From Morchella semilibera (Eukaryota; Ascomycota; Pezizomycetes; Pezizales; Morchellaceae), in the NCBI GenBank assembly GCA_009192285.1, contig WBVU01000010.1, positions 1,672,111 through 1,736,110 of the forward strand: a stretch of DNA of 64,000 nucleotides, written 5' to 3'. The notes below the pieces were generated by a model. The model worked only from the letters and a program-made list of their open reading frames with translations. It was not told where the DNA came from and ran no database searches. Position 1 is the first letter of the stretch; each line of letters starts with the position of its first letter. Shown one piece after another: positions 23,401 through 36,970 of the stretch. The position numbers were made by a program, and so were the translations under genes.

Positions 23401-26126
23401 CAGAAGAGCCTATCGCAACGGTTGTGCATGTGCCTGCATGAACAAGCAGCAGCCATGGACTATAAAGTGGACGACGATACGATACGCAGAATATAGGCAG
23501 GGCATTCTACATCGTACATATTGACTGCTCTACTCTATATTATTTTTATCATCTAGAGTATGTACATACATGTATGTGGTGCATTACGGATACACTAGAT
23601 GTAGATACAGTATGGTACCGTAGAATATACGCAGATATAGATTACAGACTTGCATAGGACAAAATTCTTATCGATCGACGAGCAGCTCGCTTCGCATGCC
23701 CGCCTTTCCGCCCACTGACCAAAAAATGATTACTGTGCTTAATTGTATGTATGGAGAAAGAGAAGTCCGGCCCCGTCTAGATTATTTTCTCCCTCCTCCT
23801 TCTCCTCCTCCTCCTCCTCCTCCTCCTCTTCTTCCTACTCTCTCCGGCCTTGATCATGCATGCTGAACATGAAAACCGGGGACAAAGACGGTCTGCTTAC
23901 AGACTCTCTACTGAATATATGTTTAGTAGCCTATAGACCACCCCCCTCCCTTTGCGGATCGTTTCACCACCGCCACCACCACCACCAACCGGAAGCCATA
24001 AGATGAGGAAGGGGAAAAAAAATTCTCACCCCCTCTCACTCGTATCTCCGCATCCGGTGATTCGTTGCGCAGGCGAAAAAACGCATACAGGCCAGGCCCG
24101 CCCCGGCCGGCATTCCGGCGGTCGCGCGCGCGCTAATTTTGTTTTTGACTCGGTTAATTTAGTGTACATGCGAGACCAGGGGTGGAGAGTCGCGCTTGCG
24201 TGGGACCGGTTAAAGACAAGAGACACTATTAATCTCCCCCCCCCTCCCCCCCCACACCCGTTACGCCTGACTTATTTGACTTATATAACTACCTGAAGAG
24301 TGAGAGAGGCGGTGGCTGGGGGTATAATACTTGACGAGTTTTTGTGTTTACTCTCGACCTCGTAACTCACCGTAGATATATGGTAGATCTGGACGAGGAT
24401 GGAGAGAGAGGCTAGGGGTGACCCGTCCCTTACATATATCTACATAGCTTTAGTACATGTGGTATATTATCTACGCTATATATACGGCAAGGGTGTTGCT
24501 ATAATATAGCGAGCCCCGATACGACAGCAAGTAGAGAGTATGGGGTAAACGAGGCCTTTCAGAATCACATTTTCATTTTCCCACCGATGTCGTTCCTCTT
24601 CGGCGCAGTGAAGCACCGAGATGTCACAAATTCACAATCACATTCATATCTTCGAGTGTCCGGGCGCGAGCGCCCCCATCCTTCATGAGACGAAACAGAA
24701 TTGTCGGTGAAGCTGGTGCTGGCTAAACCCCCCCCCCCCTTCTCTCCGGGGGATATCAGCAGGATTGACAGCGTTCTAGAAACCCTTCTCTCCCTCTCGC
24801 TCTGAGCTAGCCTTTCGCTCCGGTAAAATATTTTGCCCCTCCACGACGAGCGTCGGCCCCCAAACCTAAATAACGGCGAGGCGAGAGGGAGCGATCGCGA
24901 CCTAAGCGTTCTCACAAAATGTTGATCTATGTCTCCCGGGAAAGACGGGGAGCGCTCGTGATAAAAATAAAGTCCTGAAGGAATAGCTTCTTGTGCTACA
25001 TATGTATATTCGGGGGGTTGCGGTCGATTGCTGTTTGCGTGAGTTTGGTGGAGGGGAGATTTTCGATTTGGTTTGGGGGTTTGGTTTGGGTCTGGCCAAG
25101 AAGGAGGGTGAGTACCTAGTGTGCGTGCGAAAGATGAAACGAAACACTGTTAATCATTGTGTGAGTGTGTGTGAGTGAGTGTGTGTGCGCAGGGCCTACT
25201 CATTGGCCGCAATCTCCACAATTGATCGAAAGTCTGGGGAAGTGCAGACAAGAGCGCCATCACCACCACAGCAGCCACCAAAAAATCATACATATCGTAC
25301 CTCTCTCCGGCCGGCATGCCCCTCCAGCAAGATAACTCAGCAGCGAGCGGGAAAACGATCGAGAGGGCAAACGTGCATCTCTCTGTCTGTAAGTAAGCAG
25401 CCTTAATTCCTTACCCTGTCAATATGTCGTACCTTTGACTGCCGGCGCACCGCTTGCTTGCTTGCTGTTGCCAAGGCGATGTTCGTTCTGACTCACTCGC
25501 ACAGAGCATCTGAGCGGATGTACCTGTATCTCTACCCCGATATGGATAGCACTCTACGGAAAGATAGGACAAAGAAGGATATACAGAGATACAAAAAATA
25601 AGAACCTAGCGACAACGAGTATTGCCTGGTACTACAAATCCGCACCCATTTTCCTTGTACTTCATAATGTTACAGCCGTCAGGGTAGCTCGGTGGTTAGT
25701 GACTTATGGTAATTGGCTTAAAAAATTTAGTCTTAGATACAGTCATGAAGTGGATTTGACATAAAAAGCAAAAACCCAAACACAAAAACATAACTATCTG
25801 TTGCAATATCTACCTTCTGAGTGCTTAACAACGAAGGCTACCAGCGAGTAGATGCAGCCGATCCTTGGACACCAGAAAACAACAGTTGATCAGCTCTGAG
25901 GTGTACCACTATTACTGCTTGGGAGCTGAGATGACGCTTGGGTGCGACTGATCGTTCTAAAACAGGGGCGGGTGAGCGGGGGTCGGCATTTAACAGTCAA
26001 CTCGGTTACACCTAGTTTTAACGCAAAAGGTTTGGGGTTGTTGGTAGGAATATTTTTTAATTAGTCATCGAGGCAGCCCCCTCCCCCTCAAACCCGGAGA
26101 CATCTACCTGAACTCGGTTGAGTTTC

Positions 26127-26215
26127 TGTTGATTGATTTGATTTGATTCTGATTTGATTTGATTTGATTAGGATTGGGATTGGGAGTTGGGATTGGGATT
26201 GATTGATTGATTGAT
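26127..26215. repeat. GATT / ATTGGG tandem tract
   Basis: Imperfect tandem units of TTGAT/TTTGAT pass into four ATTGGG-like units and then TTGA tetramers. The middle part resembles a degenerate telomere-type repeat but differs from the usual fungal TTAGGG. It is most simply a microsatellite. Confidence 0.7.
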
Positions 26216-29200
26216 TACAAGCTACGTCGTCGTCGTCAACGAAACAAAACGTTCGCCGGCCCGCCACCGGTTATTGTGGGGAAAAGGGTTCGCCCAGGGA
26301 GATACGGACTGGGCATCATTCCCGGGGTAACGACGCCCCCCCCGTAAGGTAAGGGCGTAACTGTCAGGTTGCGGTTACGACCAAATACAGCCATACATGT
26401 ACATGTACTTATGCTGGTAACCTAATATGCATAATTCACACATGACAATCAACCCCCCCTGGGTTTTACGCTGTCCAGGGAATGCTGCAAAGTGAAACTA
26501 CCAGGCATGGGCGCTCTCCCGTTACTTACTCACCTAGAATAAATTATCATCAAATAAAAAATCGTCAACTACCTTACTGTACTCTATAAGGTCCATGAAC
26601 CATGAAGAGGGACAAAAAAAAACAATTTCCAGGTCACGAGCAGAGAATGATGGGGGTGGGAAAAGGAAAGAGAAAAAAAAAAAAAAGGAAAGAGGATTAC
26701 CCCAATTCCAACCCCAAGTCAGCCAAGTTCATGGCCAGTCCCAACCGCAATCACCCTTTCTGCGGAACCTCCTCATCGGTAAACTTCCGCCTACAACTAA
26801 ATAGATTCATGGCGACGACATTACGGCTTGAGCGCGTAGCATGTAATTTTCTGCCCACTGGGGTACATCATATCCATACCCAGGACCTGGAAACAGACAG
26901 CGGTTGCCTTAGAAGAGAGAGGAGATGGTGGGATAGAACTGCTTTGGTACCAATTCTCCGTCCGATCTGGAAACGCGGTTTCTCGATGTGTAGAATGTCG
27001 AGATGCGTTCATAATCGCGAGAAGGGAATGTTGATGTGATGTGAGGCAGTTAGCAGCAAGGTCGAAAAAAAAAAACAATAATAGCAATGTCATGCAATTG
27101 GCACAATGCAACCCGTGACAGCAATAACAACAACATATTTGGTTGTAAGCAGATTTGATCAGGTGGCTAGCTATTTTTTTTTTTTATTATTATTTTTTTC
27201 CCCTATGGTACTTTTTCCTTCCTTTTCCTCTTCGCTCTAACTACGTACGTACGGATAGGTACCCGTTCATTTGGTCACGGTGCGATCGGGCGATGATGTG
27301 CTTTAGAACAATTCCTTTTTCCTTTCCTCTTTCCTATCACTGGTGGTACCCGCAGCATCAAGCAGCCTCATTGCTGCTGCTGTTGTTGTCATTTTTGTTG
27401 GCACTACATGCTTGTGTAGGTAGAGTACATTTTCTTTGCGTGTAGAATCAAGGACATGTAGGTACTCTGCATACCGCTCCTTCTCTAACAATGCAATGTC
27501 TGTCTCCCTTTCCTCAGGTTGAGCTCAACCAATGTCAACTCACGATCACGGCTTGTCCATCTTTGAGTTTCCCGCACCACGCACGTCCAATCAATTAGCT
27601 AACTGCAGGTCCCAATCTAAATATCAATTCCGTGCATTAGCGAGGACGAGGTGGTGCATGAGGAGCTTTAAAAAAAAAAAAAGTACTGCTGATTTCACGA
27701 TGTCTCAAGAATCGCACATAGCCGGGTTAGTGGGATTTGCAAAAGGGCTGAAAGTGGGAGGTTCCTGGCTGGTTGAAAGATTTTTTTTTACTCTCTCCTC
27801 CCCACGTGTTCTAGGTTTTGGGATGTGCTGCCAAGAAATGCTCTGCTATGAGGGGGAAATGATCAATGGTCCGACATTTTATTTGATGGGCCAGGCCATG
27901 GGATAGTATTTGACACCGATTTCGCAATAAGGACCAAAGATGGAGCTATTCCAGCCAGGGCGGGGCAGGTACCTACAGACCTCTACCTACATACAAAACT
28001 TAAAACCAACTTTATTAACTCCTGCTTCTCCTCCACTACCACCACCACCACCACCACCGCCACCGGGACCTGCTTCCTTCCCCACAACCCGTGGTCCCCC
28101 CGCGGTCCTCAATCCCAGGCGTACATACTCGGCTATCGCTGTTTGCAGTGTCCATCGACGGACACGACGACCAGTGACTGATGCCGGTCGGCGTACCGCA
28201 TATCATAAAAAGCAAACACGCTTTCCTTCTAAAAAAAATTTTGCAGAGGGAGGGGCTATATAATATGATTGATCTCCAGACTCTCCCCATGTGATCAGCA
28301 ACTTCAATTGAAACCCCATCAAAGCAAGTATCCTACTGTAAAGTAAGCAAATCTCGATCCGATCGAGATGAGGGAGCGCGGGGAACATATGGATAGGAGG
28401 CTGTTTCATCTTATGTATGTACGTACGGTTTGCCTTTTGTAGAGTACCAGTGATCTGATCTGCGACATTGGCGGTTTGTTTCCATCTGGGGGTGTTAGTT
28501 TTTTTTTTTTTTTTTTTTGCTTGCCTGTGCATGGCATGCCGCACACGTTTTTGTTGCCGCGGTCTCCGCAGTTGTCAGTGGATAGTAAGGTTAAGGCAGA
28601 CAGGCACTGACTGACAACTTGCGGGTAGGTGGGTAGGGTATTATCGTTGAGTTTAGATACAGAACTGCTTACTCTACCTCACCCCAGTGCAGAGTTTTTC
28701 TGGTATGGGCGTCGATGGGATCGGAGATCGGACTATAGGTACTCTAGATATATCAGATGATACCAAAACACCACCACGACAACCCAGAGCTCCTCCAACT
28801 CTAAAAATTTTCTGACAGCTAAGCTATGCTAGTTCCAACACTTACCACAGTTATGAGAACCCTGGTAGCTAGGGAGAGCGACGACGCAGATGTGTACCGA
28901 TAAAGACAGTCCTGCGATCTGATATCGTCGGGGGTTTTTTGAATTCACATTTCACATTTTCGCTTTTCTGGGGTTTGGCCTTAGGAATTGGCGATCACCG
29001 TTTTTGCAGCTGATCCTGATCGTGGGCCTCAGGTCGATTGGTGCTCTGGGGCGTGAATTGGCGTTCCTGTTGCGAAGCAGAGAGAAAAAACGTTAATTGC
29101 GAGATTCAATATCGTGCAGTGCAGCTTCCCGTTCGGTCACAGAAACCCGGGGTACATGAAGGCATCCAAATACAGCATGCGTGGGGGACGGTTGGATGTC

Positions 29201-32200
29201 AATTGGGGCCGGGTCTAATCAGGCAGTTGCAAGTTCCTTTCCTCCTTCACCCGAGCTTCCAGAACTCGAATGTGCGATAGAGAACGAGAGTAATTACTCA
29301 ATATGGAACTGTAGATACGAGGGGCTCAGAGAGCGAAAAGAAAAGAAATTTATTTGCTACATAGATAGATTTGAAAAGGAGTATCCCGTACTGTGACCCC
29401 GAAGCTCGTGCGAGCGAGCGCCCCCAATGAATAGACTGTATGTAAAGCCGAGTGATTTCTTGTGACATTTAGCTGTTCAGTTACCTGCTGGCGCGTGCGT
29501 GCTTACTCTCTTGCGTGCTTTCGGGCGTGGGGGACGACAACCACAACACATTAACCCGCCCACCACCACCACCACAACCAGCGCCATGCAATAGTGACAA
29601 GCCTACATGTACATGTATTTACTCAAACAGGCATCTAGATACCCTCCCCCCCCTCTCTTTCTTCCGCCATCACGCTAATAAATAGATCTGGCTCACCCAT
29701 GCTGCTCATCTCAACATGAAGCTTATTATTATGTACTCCTTGGGAAAGATGAGAATTTCGAGGGGGGCAGTGGGATTCGAAATTTCCGAATTCTAGACCG
29801 GTACGAGCAGGTAGAATACCTACACCTCCTTAACTTGGGTTTGGGCTGGCTGTGTTGGTGAAATTTCTGGAGGGCTGGAAAAACGAAATATACCGGACCG
29901 TGGAGCGAAGATCTTACCAGTCATGGCCTACCTTACCTTAATAGGTATTTACATACCTCAGGTATCTACATACCGTCACCAGTTCACTACGCAGGTAGTT
30001 AATAGACCCATGAGTGAGTGGGTGGGTATATTTTTGTTTTGACGTGACCGGTCAGGGTCGACACCAATTAGCCCTACTGTATGTAGCTTTGGCCTGTGGG
30101 AGGGGGGGGGGGGGCGCGAATCCCTATCAATCATGAAGGGTCACAGAGCAGAGGTGCTACTGAAGGCCAGGACATGAGGTCAAGAACCAGTCAGCCAGCA
30201 GCTCATACTGGGTGGGGTAACCTAAGAGGCAGAATCCGGACAAGCAAAGAGTAGGATCACTTGCTCACTCGACGGCGTCTCGTTTCGCTTTTCTCAATTT
30301 TAATATAGCATCATCTGCAGCGGTTAAGCTTTTCCCTCCATCCACCATAAGATCTAATTGGAAACATAGCTAGAACTTCAATTTGCCTCGCTGTTACTGT
30401 ATATGTTACTCTAACCGCCCGGACCAGGTGATAGATGCCGGGGAGAAAGTAGAAAGAGAGAGAGGTGGGGGGGTTTCCTTCTTTCCCCTGAGAATCATAT
30501 CAATTGGAGCTGTGTTGGGTGCCGCGCCCTACATGTGATAGATATCTCGCTCTCTTCTATGTCTCTATGTAGTATTTATTTTGTCTCTATGTAGTATTTT
30601 AGGGTGTCATGTAGCACCGGCTGCATTCACATATCACGGACGGCCGTCTCCTCGTCTCCAAGGAGAAAATAGCCGTCAACGGCCGCGGCCACGGTATCTT
30701 TGGAATCTGCCGCACTGCACTAGAAGGGAGTGGTGGTGGTGGTGGTTCCCCTCCTCCCTCTGCTCCTCTTCCTCTTCCCCCGGTTACATCTCAAGCTCTG
30801 CGCTGATCACGAAAAATTTATAATGTGTCATATCGTGCTGAAGATTCTCCACATGGGATTCCCACCCGCCTAGCATATGAATGGATGGCTGGCCTAGGAG
30901 TTATTCGGCAATCCGGAGAGCATGTAACCTTCCCTTCCCCCTACGTACCCTACTGCACCCGGTACGGTATCTAAAAGTACCTATGTGTACCTTTTTCTTG
31001 CCTAGGCAAATTTCAACCCCATCAATTAAAGCCCCGTCACGGGACGATCCCGAGCGAATTTAAATTTCCCTTTGTACTATGTAGTTGGCTAGATGTAGAT
31101 AGGGTACTTTTGTTTCGCCAGGTTTAGGAACCGAGAACCTCGATTGTCTACCTCGTACCGACGTCGGCAGTGCACTGGGGAACGAATTAATGGGGAACAC
31201 CATAATAACAAAGAATACGAGAAAAACCCACTTGAGTTGCTCTATCACTCTGTCACTCAGTCATCTTCCCTTCCTCGGCCGCGCGGCACCCGAGGGTTGT
31301 TTTATGTAGGTAGTAGATAGTGGTAGTTCGAGAAGTTAGTATTAATTGGCGAAACAAAAACCAGCCGAAAACGTGCAAAACAAAAGAATGTGGGGTGCGT
31401 TTTTTCTTTTTGCATTCCTGGATGCTTACACTATTCTTATTTTATTTTTCTCTCTTTATTCTCTACTGGCCATGGACGGCTGGGCTGGGGCCTTATGATT
31501 ACACTTCTGTCCCGGGCGTTTATTTGGAGATTTTTCCACTTTCCCCGCTGCCCTTTTTGGAGGGTGTTTACGTATTAGAGGAGAGAGTTGCAATGCAGAA
31601 TTAAACAGAGGCAGAAGCAGTTGACCTGCGCGCTGGCTGGCCGGATTTGTGTGTTGGGCGCATGCCACGAGTCCAGCTGGCTGGCTGGTGAATTTATGAT
31701 CCGCAGTGGTGAGTGATCAATATCGCGGTAACTGATTGGAACAAAACACGGCATAACAGAATCACATATATACATACAACATCATCAAAAAAAAAAAACA
31801 ATAGGGAAGAAAAAACAACGAACTATGACTGAGTAAGGCTGGCGAAATGACACAGACTCCCCTCCTTCTAGGCCCTGAACAGGGGAGGTTGGAGGGTAAT
31901 GGGCAGGTTTTGTTTGTATGTATGTATGTAGTTCGTTTGTTTGACATGATGGGTTGTGCGTTGAGCCTATAGCTAAAAAGAATCACTCGCTCAGGAATGT
32001 TGTTGTTGATGATGATGATGATGATGAGGCGGCTAGCCAGTTCCCCAACTCTATACCATTCATTGTGGACCCGTGGTTGCCTTGTTGTTTAATTTTGGCT
32101 AGTTAGCAGATCATCAGAAACAACGGCCAACGAACCTACTACATCGTGAGGTGATGAATAGCATATGTAGGTCCCTTTCTCTTCTCGTGCGGTGAGATAT

Positions 32201-35200
32201 GTGTAACTCTCCATAACCTATCCAAGATGGAGCTATTGTCGATGTATGCTATTTACCCAGAGTTATAGAGTATACAGGGTAGCGAAAGAGTTAGTAGGGG
32301 AAAACCTGGGGGGAGGGAACCTGCCTGGTAACAAGTCACCCAATTAAGACCTCGCACCGGGCCTGAGTTTTTGAGGCGAAAGATATTTGCATCCCCGCGA
32401 TATGGATGTGAATCGGTTGAATTGTTTGGTATCGTATCGTTTGATAATCACCATATCTCACTCGGGTGCAAGGATGTCTCTTTTTTTTTTTTTTTGGCGC
32501 CTGGTACGTACTTACATGTAGCCTCTCCAAGCCTGGGCCCTTGCTCAACCAGCAACCCCCCCCCCCCCCTCCCCCCCCCCCACGCACCCCGGTACTTCCC
32601 TTTTTCCCCTCCACAGAGGACTCCGGGTAATCCGCTTATGCACCAACAACAAAGCACAGAAAATGAACTAAGAATATATGCACAGATCGATGGGTCCCGT
32701 CCATCGTAGGCTGTGGAGAGAGGAATCTGTGGAGCGCAGCTGACCAAACAATCTTTGACACGAATGAAAAATCAAGATTTTTACGTGAGGTATATATCTT
32801 AGCTGCCTCTGGACGTTTTGAGAAAAGGCCTTCTCTCTCGTCGGTGGATAAACAGGTTGACGTTGATCCTTAGTTGCCCTAGGTCATGGGGGCGCTCATC
32901 AACACAATAAGTTTTGGACCCTGATACTCTGGTAGGTAAGCCTATTCACTTGTTGGGCTGCCACATGAAGAATTTAAGTTGTGGTAATTGATAGCATGAG
33001 ATAGTAGGCTACCGAAGATCATGTACTCAATCCGACACGCGAGTGATTTGTCATGAACTCGGGCGTTGCCCCACAAAAGCAAAGAGCCTGTTTAGCCTAT
33101 AGAAACTGGGTTATACCGTGAGACGAGTGATAATATGTGACGTATTCGATCTTTGGGAGGCTTCCTCGAATATTGGTCTGATTGCCGTGCGTTTCTTCCT
33201 TGACGGATTTTAAGATCTCGCTAAATATTTTCCGGAGTTCCCGGAAAAGAAATTGACCCATACCCGGTACCGGTTGATCAATTGAGGTGAGGTGGTTCGT
33301 GCGTATTTAGCCAATCAAACCGGACACCCGCTTTACGAAGATCAAGGCTAATTTGCGAGACAAGTTAGACTTTTTGACATCTAGGTACAATAATGTACCT
33401 TGATGTACATGTATGTACATGTAGCTGAGTATTCCCGGAGTACTTTGCCCCGGGGAAGGGATGGATCAACGTATGTATCTCGAGTATCGCGATCTCTGCT
33501 CGGGGGGTTTGTGGCTTATTTTGTTCGCGCCATGGGGACCTTATTTCCCCCTTGACATATATATCTGCTAACCGCTAACTGCTAGAACTTTCCAAACACA
33601 ACTGGGTCCGCATACCATACTGCAAAAAAGCCCCATCAGCTACACGGAGCACGGACGAGGTTACGCTCACAAACGCTCCGGGGTGACAACCACTGGTCTA
33701 TGATCTGAGCGATTCAAGGCATCTCGGTGGATAAGTTGGGGAATATTCCAGCATCTGAGCTTATTTCATGCAAAAGTTTCTCTGGATCAATCGATTTTGA
33801 CCACCGATCAGATGACAGCGCGTGAGGCGGTATGTGATCAAAGAGTGTCAATCCACCTGATCGAGGCTGCGGACGCCGGGCATCAAACAAATCTGCCACG
33901 TACGCGTAACTCACTATATAAAGTCTTGAATGTCTAAGAGACAAACTTCAAAGGCGGAGCCTCCAAAACTAGAGCCGTCTTAGACTACCGATTGGGTCGA
34001 CTCTCGCCTTACAGCCGTGGGTAGCCTTGTGAATCGAGGCTATGTTTGGGGATCTATTTCCTCTGATAGTACCAAGCTCCGTTAAAATGCGTTGCTGGTT
34101 ACAGTATCATTGACAATCGAAGTTCAAGCTTCTGCAGGGCGTATCCGTGACCTCTAGATCTCATCTCTAGATAAGAGTCCCCGAGAAGAGTCAGGATTGC
34201 GAAGCCCCATCAATATAGATCATCTCAGCCTCACTTTCTCCGGGGTTATTGATAGCGTTCAGTGGCATGGTATGATTCATACCATGGGTACACCTACCCA
34301 TATGGTTTGGGGGCGTTGGGCTATCAATACTCTCGTATCATGTGCCCAGCGGATAAGCTTCTCGATTTGAGGAATATTGGTTCATCATGAGGCGGCATTG
34401 TCTTGCATTATCATCCTTTTTGAATAGGGTCTACAAGATAGGTGATTCGATTTTCTGGTGAAGCGTGGCTATGCACATTAATGGTGATAGTTAATATCCC
34501 CGTAAAGTTCGGTCTAGATTTACAAGAATCGTAGTATCAAGATCTGTGTGGGGATATGATAGTGGGTCCTCGATACAGACAACCCTGGTTCTATCTCTTG
34601 AGCAGTTGAGTTTCTAATTCTATTCTTGGGTGTCTAATGTGATAAAGCTATTTGCTTAAAATAGGTACGATATAGTTGGGTTCGGTCCGGATTCGGCATA
34701 TATATTTATAAAGGAGGCCAGAGCCGTTTGAACTTGGGCTACATGTATCTATAGAACGCCATTATCGAGATTAATCGTTAAAGCTCGGGCTGCAGCCGGG
34801 ATTTTAGCTGTTCTAGTAAAATTAGGTTATACGTGTATGTGGTCGGCTATGGATCCATGAATTTACATAGTTATATCGATCTTCAAGTTCTCATAGTTCC
34901 AGTGCAAATATAACATGATCATCACTATGAAGCGGTAAATGTGTCAAAAGTAATTTTACCAGCAGTAGTAAATTGTTTACCACCGGTAGTATAGGCGCTG
35001 AATTTCAGTCAATGTGCTAGCATAAATGCTAAATTTCAGTCTTTATGCCATGCTGTACTAAATTAGTCATTGATACCAACACTTATGAAAGTTTCTCGCT
35101 GGTGGACAATAGGACTCATATATTGGCCAAAAGGTCTGTGCTTTTACCATAAAATGTGACATTATAAGGTATAAGTGATGGTATTATTTTCCACCGGTGG

Positions 35201-35530
35201 TATTTTTGATATATGTATCGCTCTATACTATACACATTAGTTAAAGATGAGTTCTTCCAATTACTTTTAGAAATTATACATAGAGAGAGCAGTGACGAGA
35301 GCGGGGATGGAGGAAGTAGAAGGTCGGATCCACATTCTAGATACAATGTATCAAGTCCTCGTGCAGAGCTCATGACACTTCATGCACAGTTAGTTACAAT
35401 GAGATGGATCTAGGAATCTTCTAGAGACGTTGAGCTAGAGGTAGAACTTACTATGTAGGAAGCCCATGATTGTATTTTATTAGTGTTTTGAGAATATTTG
35501 GACCGAGCCGTCTCGTACACCAAATAAGTA

Positions 35531-36528
35531 CAATTCGGAAAAATGGGGTGTGATTCATACCGTAGTTTTACAATAGTATTACTGTCCCTTTGTAAGTACT
35601 ACACTCTGAGGATACTTGGGTTAATTCCAGATTTCTTTAAATACCGTATTTCATGGCAGACGTCCTGTCGAGACAATACGCTTGTTTGTAAATTCCGCTT
35701 GTTTGTAACAACTGTTGTGGGACGGCATGACTACTCCAGCTTTAAGATTACGTAATGTTAAAATAACAGTCTTACTATGGTATTCTTGCGGTATTTGAAA
35801 AGAAGCCGTCTTTTGTAGATGCTAGGAGTGTGCTGGTTTAGGTGTGGCTTGTTGCAACTAGCGCACTTTAGGATAAAGACGGCTTGTTTAGATAAGCTGT
35901 TGTATTATGATATGACTAAGGCTAGTTATTTATTACGTATTAGATTAAAAGCGGCACACAACAGGATGGATACGGTCGCACCCTAGTCACCTACAAGCTG
36001 CAGTAAGTTTCACACCACCACCCACTGACCGCTTGTTGCAAAATACTGGTTCATAAAAACACTATAGTAGACTGGAATTACAGATCCTATTGTAGTAGTA
36101 CTTATCCCATCACACAACCACTTGTATTTCAAAACAGATTTGCAATCAATTAGTCACACTACTGCATCACTACTACATTTCCCCCATAAGACTAGTAGCA
36201 GTACTGTATCGTTTCCATACCCAAACCGCATGTACGAGCGAACTTTTTAGCAAACTTTCTTGTATTGATATTTGCGCTAACCACTTGTGGACTCGCTAAC
36301 CAGATTTGGATCGACAGTTTTATTTTATTTTATTTGTTTTAAAATACAAGCTTCGCTAATATACAAAGTCACGACCCCTAACCCTGACTCTAAAAAATAA
36401 AGGGCGAATGGAAAGGTTAAACTTACAATTATTGGATTCGGTTATCAGAATCAAGTTACCTAGAAAACATGATGTTACTAATGAAATATGTTATTAAGAA
36501 CACATACATGCATGTAATAACGGGGATG
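35531..36528. other. Left subterminal region of the transposon
   Basis: Non-coding part of the element. It carries repeated GCCGT/ACGGC and TACCG/CGGTA motifs in both orientations between about 35550 and 35960, probably transposase-binding sites by analogy with CACTA elements. The minus-strand exon array begins at its right edge. Confidence 0.5.
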
Positions 36529-36883
36529 ACTTACTTGTAGAGATACATGATGTGTTAGACTGAGATTATCTGAAAGCGTTAGAAATGTACGGATCACAGG
36601 TACATGTATTGTACTTACTTCGACTCGCGCTGGATCCGCGCAGAGACACGTGAGTGAGGTCATCTGAAAGTGCGATGTTAGTAATACATGAGATAGAGGG
36701 ATGACTTACTTGGATGGATTCGCGTAGAGACGCGGATGTGCGGATGAGAAGATCTGAAAGTCAGTAACACGCGATGTTGGAGTAGAGAGCACTTACTCGT
36801 GTAGAGATTGTAGATGGGTAGAGGCGAGATTATCTGAGAGCGCGATGTCAGTAACACGCGATGCCGTAGCAGAGAGCACTTAC
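36529..36883 (-). repeat. Tandem array of duplicated micro-exons and introns
   Basis: On the minus strand four introns have perfect GTAAGT donors and TTTCAG or CTCTCAG acceptors: 36883-36834 (50 bases), 36796-36754 (43), 36709-36664 (46) and 36618-36570 (49). A fifth GTAAGT donor is at 36534. They enclose exons of 37, 45, 44 and 35 bases: 36833-36797, 36753-36710, 36663-36619 and 36569-36535. The introns are clearly homologous: the first two share GTAAGTGCTCTCT and ATCGCGTGTTACTGAC, and the third and fifth share GTAAGTCATCCC. The exons are alike too, most starting AT(A/G)A(T/C)CTC. The array arose by duplication of an exon-intron unit. A minus-strand ATG at 36970 could feed it. Two reading frames stay open through the joined exons until the last one, so coding status is unclear. 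Confidence 0.8.
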
Positions 36884-36970
36884 TACATGTATGCGATACC
36901 GATAAGAGTAAAGCTTACAATGTATCCAATCCGAATTGTAAGGCATGAACCCATACTCGGATGCCTCCAT
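36529..36970 (-). CDS. Possible micro-exon gene inside the transposon (hypothetical)
   Basis: Hypothetical gene model built on the exon array. An ATG at 36970 opens a frame (MEASEYGFMPYNSDWIH) that runs to the first array donor at 36883 and continues through the joined exons. Another donor, GTAAGC at about 36920, would shift the later exons into a second open frame whose exon peptides look alike (NLASTHLQSL, DLTHVSL, NLSLTHHVSL). Either product would be about 70 residues, with no domain I recognise. The 3' end is uncertain and lies near or left of 36529. It could equally be a spliced non-coding RNA. Low confidence as a protein gene, higher as a spliced transcript. Confidence 0.3.

Larger units (their letters stand above)
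18241..35530. other. About 17 kb gene-poor region with dense low-complexity DNA
   Basis: No reading frame here looks like a conserved protein on either strand. Noted tracts: C-run 19412-19425; TTTTC repeats about 23190-23226; CCTTC repeats 23343-23400; CTC repeats about 23790-23830; GATT/ATTGGG repeats 26127-26215; CCA repeat 28035-28065; GAT repeat 32001-32029; C-runs 32557-32581. TACATGTA occurs at 18994, 19501, 23567, 26394, 26400, 29604, 29610, 32513, 33406, 33416 and 34740. The left part is upstream of the GATA-like-domain gene and may be its promoter and long leader. From about 33 kb the DNA becomes more AT-rich and may contain decayed mobile DNA. A non-coding RNA gene could be hidden here. 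Confidence 0.5.

Noticed and set aside
24565-24915. Arg/Ser-rich minus-strand frame as a possible SR-type protein
   Set aside because: Arg and Ser codons come from GA/CT-rich low-complexity DNA with no conserved pattern.
25681-25760. A-box-like TAGCTCGGTGGTTAG suggesting a tRNA
   Set aside because: No B-box or T arm follows within 100 bases and no acceptor stem pairs.
26602-27039. 145-codon plus-strand frame starting with a Lys-rich run
   Set aside because: The Lys run comes from an A-rich tract and the rest resembles nothing known, so it is probably a chance frame.
36529-36883. CRISPR-like or simple satellite reading of the repeat array
   Set aside because: Units are not identical spacers and repeats; boundaries coincide with consensus splice donors, branch sites and acceptors, which a plain satellite would not show.
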